A DNA stretch of 64,000 nt from Nemophila menziesii (Eukaryota; Streptophyta; Magnoliopsida; Boraginales; Hydrophyllaceae): positions 35,952,731 to 36,016,730 of the forward strand of contig JARWIR010000010.1 in NCBI GenBank assembly GCA_029959085.1, in the 5' to 3' direction. Each line of letters begins with the position of its first letter. The first letter of the stretch is position 1. Shown piece after piece: positions 58,215-64,000 of the stretch. The notes beneath the pieces were generated by a model. The model ran no database searches. It saw only the letters and a list, made by a program, of their open reading frames with translations, and was not told the origin of the DNA. Position numbers and translations under genes: made by a program.

Positions 58215-59338
58215 TGTTGGCATAACCTTGTCTTTTAACCTTGTTTTAATATTCGACAAATCTCTTTTAAACTAAAATTATTATTGGAATTACTAATAAT
58301 TGTGTCTTTATACTTATGAAGTGTTTTCTACACCAACTTAGTTGCATACACACTTAGGAAAATAATCTTTACCTTTATATACATCTTGAAGCATTCTTAA
58401 TGGCAGCTAGAATAAAGCTACGGTACACCTCACAAGGCTGCGATACACCGCATTGCAGCTAGAACAAAGCTGCGGTACACCACACAAGGCTGTGATACAC
58501 CGAACCAGTGCAGACCCAATGCTTACCCTGCAAGAAGAAAACGTACCCAACATCAGAGGGAAGCTGTGGTAAATCGCACGGACCTGCGGTACACCGCATG
58601 CAAGGTTTTTCTACTCAATAACAAGATAAATGTGCTTATATCCGTTGGCTTTATTTTGGATTTGTTAGACACATGTCTTGTGACCGTTGGGGGCTTATTT
58701 CAGCTATAAAATAGATCTCATTCAAGCTAGCACTTACACCTCCTATCTACCCATATCAAGAGCTTTTATTGTGATCATTCAAGAAGGTTTTCAAAGGCAT
58801 TTAAAGTCATATCTACACACTATAAGCTACATTATTCTATCTTAAGGAGTTAGTCACAAAGTTGTATCACCTGTTTAACACTTTTCTTCCTCTTAATTCT
58901 AGCCATTGTATTAGATTAAGAGTGTATTGAGAGTATAGGTAGTATACTTGGTTCTTTTTGCTTGTGATATCACAAGTGGTTTGTTTCAAATTAGTGAAGT
59001 GGTTGTTAATGGTTTCGTGATCTCACCCGGTTTGAAGACATACGAAGATCAGTTGAGAATCTTGCAAATCTTAAGGTGGACACCTTAGATAGTGGAGTAG
59101 GAAAACTGAACCACTCTATATCGTTGTGTATCTTTATTTCCCTACACTCTTTATTTTCTGCACTCTATTTGTTTGATAAAATGCTCATACGAATACTTCT
59201 CTTGTGTTGTCTTTTAGTCTTATCTAGTTTATGACCATCTAGTTTACTAAGGCAATAGAATTTAATTAGCTTTAAATTTTATTTACTTGAAATAAAATTA
59301 GTCGATTAATTTCCATAGTACTATTCAACCCCCTTCTA
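58215..59338 (+). repeat. SIRE/Maximus-like copia LTR, solo or truncated
   Basis: Starts TGTTGGCATAACC and ends at CAACCCCCTTCTA. The blocks 'cttaaggtggacacctta', 'gatagtggagtaggaaaact' and 'gaaccactctatatcgttgt' in order are conserved near the 3' end of SIRE-type LTRs. It carries a GC-rich tract of CTGCGGTACACCGC-type motifs at 58416-58602. No clear primer site or internal gag follows. Confidence 0.7.
58416..58602. repeat. Short tract of TGCGGTACACCGCA-type motifs
   Basis: About six units of CTGCGGTACACC/CTGTGATACACCG with spacers containing 'cacaaggctg' and 'gcagctagaa'. The same core dominates 14160-14520. Confidence 0.85.
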
Positions 59339-60650
59339 GGACGTATATTGAATATCAGAAGGTCGTTGCCAAAACTAAAGGGAAGGAGAAATGTATTTCT
59401 GGATCAGGTTACCTTTTTGCGGTTTCTCAACTCCTTTTTTAATACATGTATTCTTCTTTTAATTGAATATATATGGATATGGCAGGAATGTATCAAGAGA
59501 TGCTCGCAAGTAGTAACAAGGAAGATCGGGCTTCCAAGTTGATGCAATAAGGAGGAGATCATGCGGGGAGTTTGAAAAATTTCTCAAATGACCTTCAAAA
59601 CTATCGTCTAGGAGGGTCAAATGATATCTTGGCCACGAAGGATCGTGAGAGATCAATTCAACCTCACCCAAAGATGGTAGCTTCTCCTATTTTGATCACT
59701 ATTCATGACGAGGATGAAGCTAAAGAAGACACTTCATTATCTCTTTCTTTAAAGAGGGTACCTAAGAGGTTTTGCAAGTATTACCTCATAATCTCGAAGA
59801 AACCTCATGCTCTAACAAAATCCTCCTCAAAATTTGATCCCTCGCTTTCTTAATTTTTAGCTTTAACGTCTATCTCTCTATAGAAAGATTATAATGCTTT
59901 GTTGTTCATCGCGGCCTGTTATTAACAAGTACTCCTTTTATATTGATGCATAAATATTATTTCATAGTTTCTTATTGACTTTTTCAGCTTTGTTCCAAAT
60001 CAATGTTTGTTAGGGCTATCTTTCCAAACTAAACCCCATTCTTTTTGAAGTTGAGAAATTCTTGGATGGAGAAAGCTGCATAGTTCTTCCCCCGCCATTT
60101 AAGAAGACACGAAGAGGGGACTTTAGATACTCAAAGAGGCTCATGAATCATCAGAGATAGTTTTAGTCGATCTTCAAAAAAAGAATTACACACCTTCAGG
60201 TTATCCGACCTTGATGACGTTTAGGCATAACTATATTTATGGTCAAATGATAGACGCAAAGAAGAAAGCTCACAAATAGATAGGATTTGTAAGGAATATG
60301 AAGACAGACCATCAAAGATGCGGGATGAGTTTGATCATCGATCTCAAGAGATCAAGTCCGAGGCAATCAACGAGTTCAAAGCGTCTGATGAATTCAGAAA
60401 AGCTTTGAAAGAGTGGTGTCCCACCTTTGTTAATGCTAGCTGGGTGAATTGTTTCAACCAACACAGAAAGTTTGGCTTGAATTTGCCTTCACTCTTTTTA
60501 ATGCACCTAAATGCCTTGCCTCAATATTCAATTCCCCAACTTCTTATTCCAAAAACTGTGATAATTAGTGATTTATTTGTAATTTTAATCCACCATTTGA
60601 ATGTACTTTTGAACTATGTATTTGTTCATTTCTAGACCTTTATTATCTTT
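59339..60650 (+). pseudogene. Degenerate coding remnant of unknown family
   Basis: Several protein-like stretches occur on the plus strand but in broken frames: IRRSLPKLKGRRNVFLDQ (about 59350-59405) next to a donor-like CAG/GTTACC; GMYQEMLASSNKEDRASKLM after an acceptor-like GGCAG (about 59485); FLDGESCIVLPPPFKKTRRG at about 60062; and EAINEFKASDEFRKALKEW at about 60361. The order and spacing suggest an old multi-exon gene or transposon ORF with decayed introns. I do not recognise the family. It follows the SIRE-like LTR directly and could be unrelated to it. Confidence 0.4.
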
Positions 60651-60925
60651 GCAATATTTCACGTCGAACAAGTAATTAATTCTTGTATTTACATCGATAT
60701 ATTCGATGATTTTCTTCTTTTGGTATGACTACATTTTTGCGGTACTCGGTCTTTTTGTAGGGTGTCCGAGATTAGTAATTATAAACTATCGTAGCTCATT
60801 ATCACCTAATTACTTTCAGTCAAACTGTCCCTTAAATTTTAATAAAAACAAGTAAGGGTATTTTGTTTCATTTTATTTGTCCCAACGACATTTTTTTGTA
60901 TTATTTTTAAGGTAACTTAAATATA

Positions 60926-61113
60926 AGAGTATGCTGAATATCATCTCAAATCACATCATCCTTTTATCGCTTCTTATGTAGACCAATCTTAAAATCTTAA
61001 AAGAAAGAGAAAATGATAAATCAAGATAGAGAAATCATATGATTAGTCCATTTAAAATCCACTTTGAAAGTGATAAAAAGGTGATGTGATTTGAGAGATA
61101 TCGAACATTACTC
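60926..61113. mobile_element. Small MITE, ~188 bp
   Basis: Terminal inverted repeats of about 45 bases, including TCTCAAATCACATCA near the left end and its inverse TGATGTGATTTGAGA near the right. The ends are AGAGTATGCTGAATATC and the inverse AGAGTAATGTTCGATATC. Flanked by TAAATATA on both sides (7-8 bp; the boundary is ambiguous by one base). Non-coding. Confidence 0.8.
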
Positions 61114-61398
61114 TAAATATAAAATTATGTACTTAGTGTTTTTTTTTTTGACAAGTATACTAAGTGTATTATTTGGATGCATATTATTAAAAAAGGATTA
61201 AAATAAAAGATTGGTTTCATTTTTTGGATTTGATTTAGAATAGAAAGAGAGTAATTCAATTATTGTATATCTTTTTAATTCTTTTAAAATGCACCGTTTT
61301 TAATTCTCTTATATTATGTCATTTTAAAAGAAACTAAATGATTTTTTTTTAATTATTCTAAAAAACTTTATAATTTTTATATATAATGCTTTTATGTA

Positions 61399-62929
61399 TG
61401 ATGTCTTCTTATTTGTGATAGATTTATGTTAGGATGAGACATCATTTTTACTGATTTAGAAGTCATTAATGTCGATTTTCTTGAGTTTTAGTACACTTTC
61501 TTATTTTGAGTCTTGATTTGTTGAAATAATATTTTTAGAGCACATTGGGTTTAATTGTTTATTTAGTGTGTAGCTTTAAAGATAATTATGGAGATTAATT
61601 AGAGTCCAAGTCAAAGACAACAACTTATGGAAAGAGATGTGCATGGTAATTGGAGATAAGGAAATAAAAGCTAAAAAGATGGAAAAGGAAAAGCTGCCTA
61701 AATCTGGGATTCTGCATACACGTCCAAAGATGTGGGTTTTTACCTAAGAAATAGGCCGAATTTGGAGATTTCCTTCTTTAGGGTCAAGATAATTCTGTTG
61801 CGATTCTTTTGGTATATTATGGAGCAAAATCCGACCAATAACGAAGAAGATATGCTCAAAACGGTGCAGCAGTGTTTATCTCTATTTCCATACGAATTTG
61901 AGTTGGGCTAGAAGTCCATTACCTTAACTATTCCTCAAGAAAACGAATTAGGTCTTCTAAACACCTATAAATACACCCTTATATCACTTGTAAATCATCC
62001 TTGCCTCATAGTAATTAGTTCTTAAGGTTTTATTCTTCCAGTTTATTGTAGAGAGCAAGATGATGTCTTTTGTAATGTCTTTTAGTTTATTTCCTTCAGG
62101 TATGAACTAAACCTCCCATAGCTTGGGTTTTGCATATGTATAATCTATGAATTCTAATTCTTCTATCTAAGTTTCTTTGAGAATTATATGTTTTAATCTG
62201 ATATTAGCTACTTACTTTATATTTGCTTATGTGTTTTGATTTATTGTCTTTCCTAGAACTGATCACTTTAGGATTGTTTTAAGAGTAGTTAGATGGTCTC
62301 CTTGACAGGGTGTTTAACTATTGAACCACCACATAATGTCTAGTGTCGATAGCAGTTCTGACAAAATATACTTCTAACTAGATAGTCATTAGGGTTTGTT
62401 TTAACCACCATATCACCAATTGATTGTAGTGTGCTGGATAGGGCCTTAGTGGCGTTTGATAACCCTATTTGAGTCCTCGTCTTGGTTGTGCCGTAGCCCC
62501 CTTAGTCGCTCTCAAGGTCTAAGATTGGGGAATTTAGAATCCTGACTAAGTATACCAAGAGCTAATATTCTCCCTTATAAACTAGATTTATAGATAGAAT
62601 TAGAAGGATTAGTGCATACTAGCAAAACCTAAGCTATATCTCTCATCTCATATTCTTAATCTTTTACTTTATTGTCTTTATTTTCCTTAGTTTTAATTGC
62701 TATTCTCGAAAATCTATTTGCTTTAGTTTCTGTCTTTTAATTATTTACTTTTACTCGTAATTGTCTCCTACGCAATTAACACACTTAAGTCCCTGAGAAC
62801 GAACTCTACTTATCATTAAAACTTGCATACGTCCTGTAATACTTGCAGTACTGTGCCTGTCTAGGGTGAGAGTGCGTAGTTTCCCATACTTAATTTGATC
62901 TTATTTTTATCACACCCTAGGCGACACCA
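61399..62929 (+). repeat. Solo LTR (family A), inverted, target duplication ATGTA
   Basis: Reads TGATGTCTTC to GGCGACACCA, the inverse of the family A LTRs at 4993 and 52450, and is flanked by ATGTA at 61394-61398 and 62930-62934. Length 1531 bp. Within its first 60 bases a second 'gagacatca' occurs (61437). Confidence 0.93.
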
Positions 62930-62934
62930 ATGTA

Positions 62935-63600
62935 ATATATAAAAGATGAAAGGATTTTTTTCTATATAAAATTGTCTTTTTTTTCCTTGTTAATAATGTA
63001 AATCCAACTAAATTTTTTTAATAATTAATTACTTTTTCTATTATTACTTTTATAATCTAAACAAAGTTATCATTTTTATTCTATTTTTTAAATCATATTA
63101 TTTTCTTTCCAATTCCAAACAATACATAAGTATATTTGTTCTTTCAAAATGGATATATAAAATATAAAAGAAAACTTGCTAAGAATTTTTTTTTTTGAAA
63201 CAAAAAAAATATGTTAACTTAAAAGAATCAATCCTCCATTGTAGCCAAAGAAAAAACTTAAAAGACTAAATATATTAAAGGGGATTGATTCATACAGTCT
63301 ACGAAGTATTGTCAATTGCCCGACAAATCCAACCCACCTAAAAAGTCTGGATTGTTATTCTACTCCATTTAATAACTTTTGACTTGCCAAAACTTATTTC
63401 CTAATTACATGCAATCAATCAATTAATATCAAAACAAAAAAGTTAAAACTGTTAAAAACATTAAATTAAATACATCAGATTTCCTTCCTATTATAACTTA
63501 ATTATTTGACATTTTGTATTTTGTTTTGGAAATTAAACACATAATTTATTCATATTTGGGGTGTGGATTATTAATTTCAAAAGAATGTATTGGTGAGCTG
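62935..63600. other. AT-rich intergenic DNA, nothing recognised
   Basis: No supported gene or repeat boundary. Confidence 0.45.
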
Positions 63601-63955
63601 TTGTGTATAGTATAATTCTTTTCATGAAAAAGGCGTAGGGTTGGCAATGTATTTTTGTAGGCGCTTTAGTTATAATCAATGGTGTATTGTGGGGATGTAT
63701 ATGTACCACTAAATATCGTTAAGTAATGTGTGCAATTTTGGTGGTGTGTTGTGATAAATCAATGGTGTGTAGTTTGTTGTGTATCGTGTAATTCTTTCCA
63801 TGAAAAAGGCGTACGGTTGGCAATGTATTTTTGTAGGTGCTTTAGTTATAATTAATGGTGTATCGTGGGGATGTGTATGTACCACTAAGTGTCGTTGGGT
63901 AACGTGTGCAATTTTGGTGGTGTGTTGTGAGAAATCAATGGTGTGTAATTTGGGA
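63601..63955. repeat. Two-copy tandem duplication, period 176 bp
   Basis: The block from 'ttgtgtatagtataattctt' (63601) recurs at 63777 with about 90% identity by eye, through 'aaatcaatggtgtgta'. GT-rich. Open frames over it on both strands are not supported as genes. Confidence 0.9.
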
Positions 63956-64000
63956 GCTAGAATATAATTCAAATTAAGGTGTGTTATTTGTTTTATTTTG

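Overview
This is nuclear DNA from a flowering plant, most likely a eudicot. It is AT-rich and holds one intact six-exon plant gene among densely packed, nested transposable elements. No bacterial, organellar or rRNA/tRNA gene content was seen, and the species cannot be named from the sequence.

Host gene: a complete cyclic nucleotide-gated channel gene of the CNGC15 type lies on the minus strand (ATG at 34840, stop at 31518). It has six coding exons, 692 codons and clean GT-AG introns. A TATA-like box lies upstream at 35854-35863, and a repeat-filled 878-bp intron separates exons 2 and 3. A dead Ty1/copia remnant lies directly downstream.

Retrotransposons: (a) an 11.9-kb Athila-type Ty3/gypsy element (10096-21957, minus) has both LTRs, a 5-bp target duplication (AAGTC) and a tRNA-Asp-type primer site, but its gag-pol frame is broken by three stops and a frameshift. 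(b) Four solo LTRs of related families lie at 4993-6551, 51174-54328 (interrupted), 52450-54026 and 61399-62929, each with a 5-bp duplication. (c) A full-length L1-type LINE (38431-43854, minus) has both ORFs open, an ATGA stop/start overlap and an 18-bp duplication. (d) There are also older copia LTRs, a LINE RNase H fragment and an Au-like SINE.

DNA transposons: at least six Mutator-like or foldback elements occur. Several have 9-bp duplications (28012-28893, 36507-37463, 46360-49292 with 46667-48351 nested inside it); 49357-54708 and 54764-55723 have less perfect ones. A large foldback lies at about 25640-27850. hAT-like MITEs with 8-bp duplications lie at 4298-4869 and 56077-56817, smaller palindromic MITEs at about 24.2-24.5 kb and 60.9-61.1 kb, and a CACTA-like end at the left edge.

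The most unusual signal is that several unrelated foldback/MULE elements carry, in their central parts, clusters of an element-specific short palindrome (about 14-22 bp), often beside GGT/CCA-rich arms. A second is a GC-rich TGCGGT/ACCGCA inverted-motif tract found both in the 3' region of the Athila element and inside a SIRE-like LTR 44 kb away.
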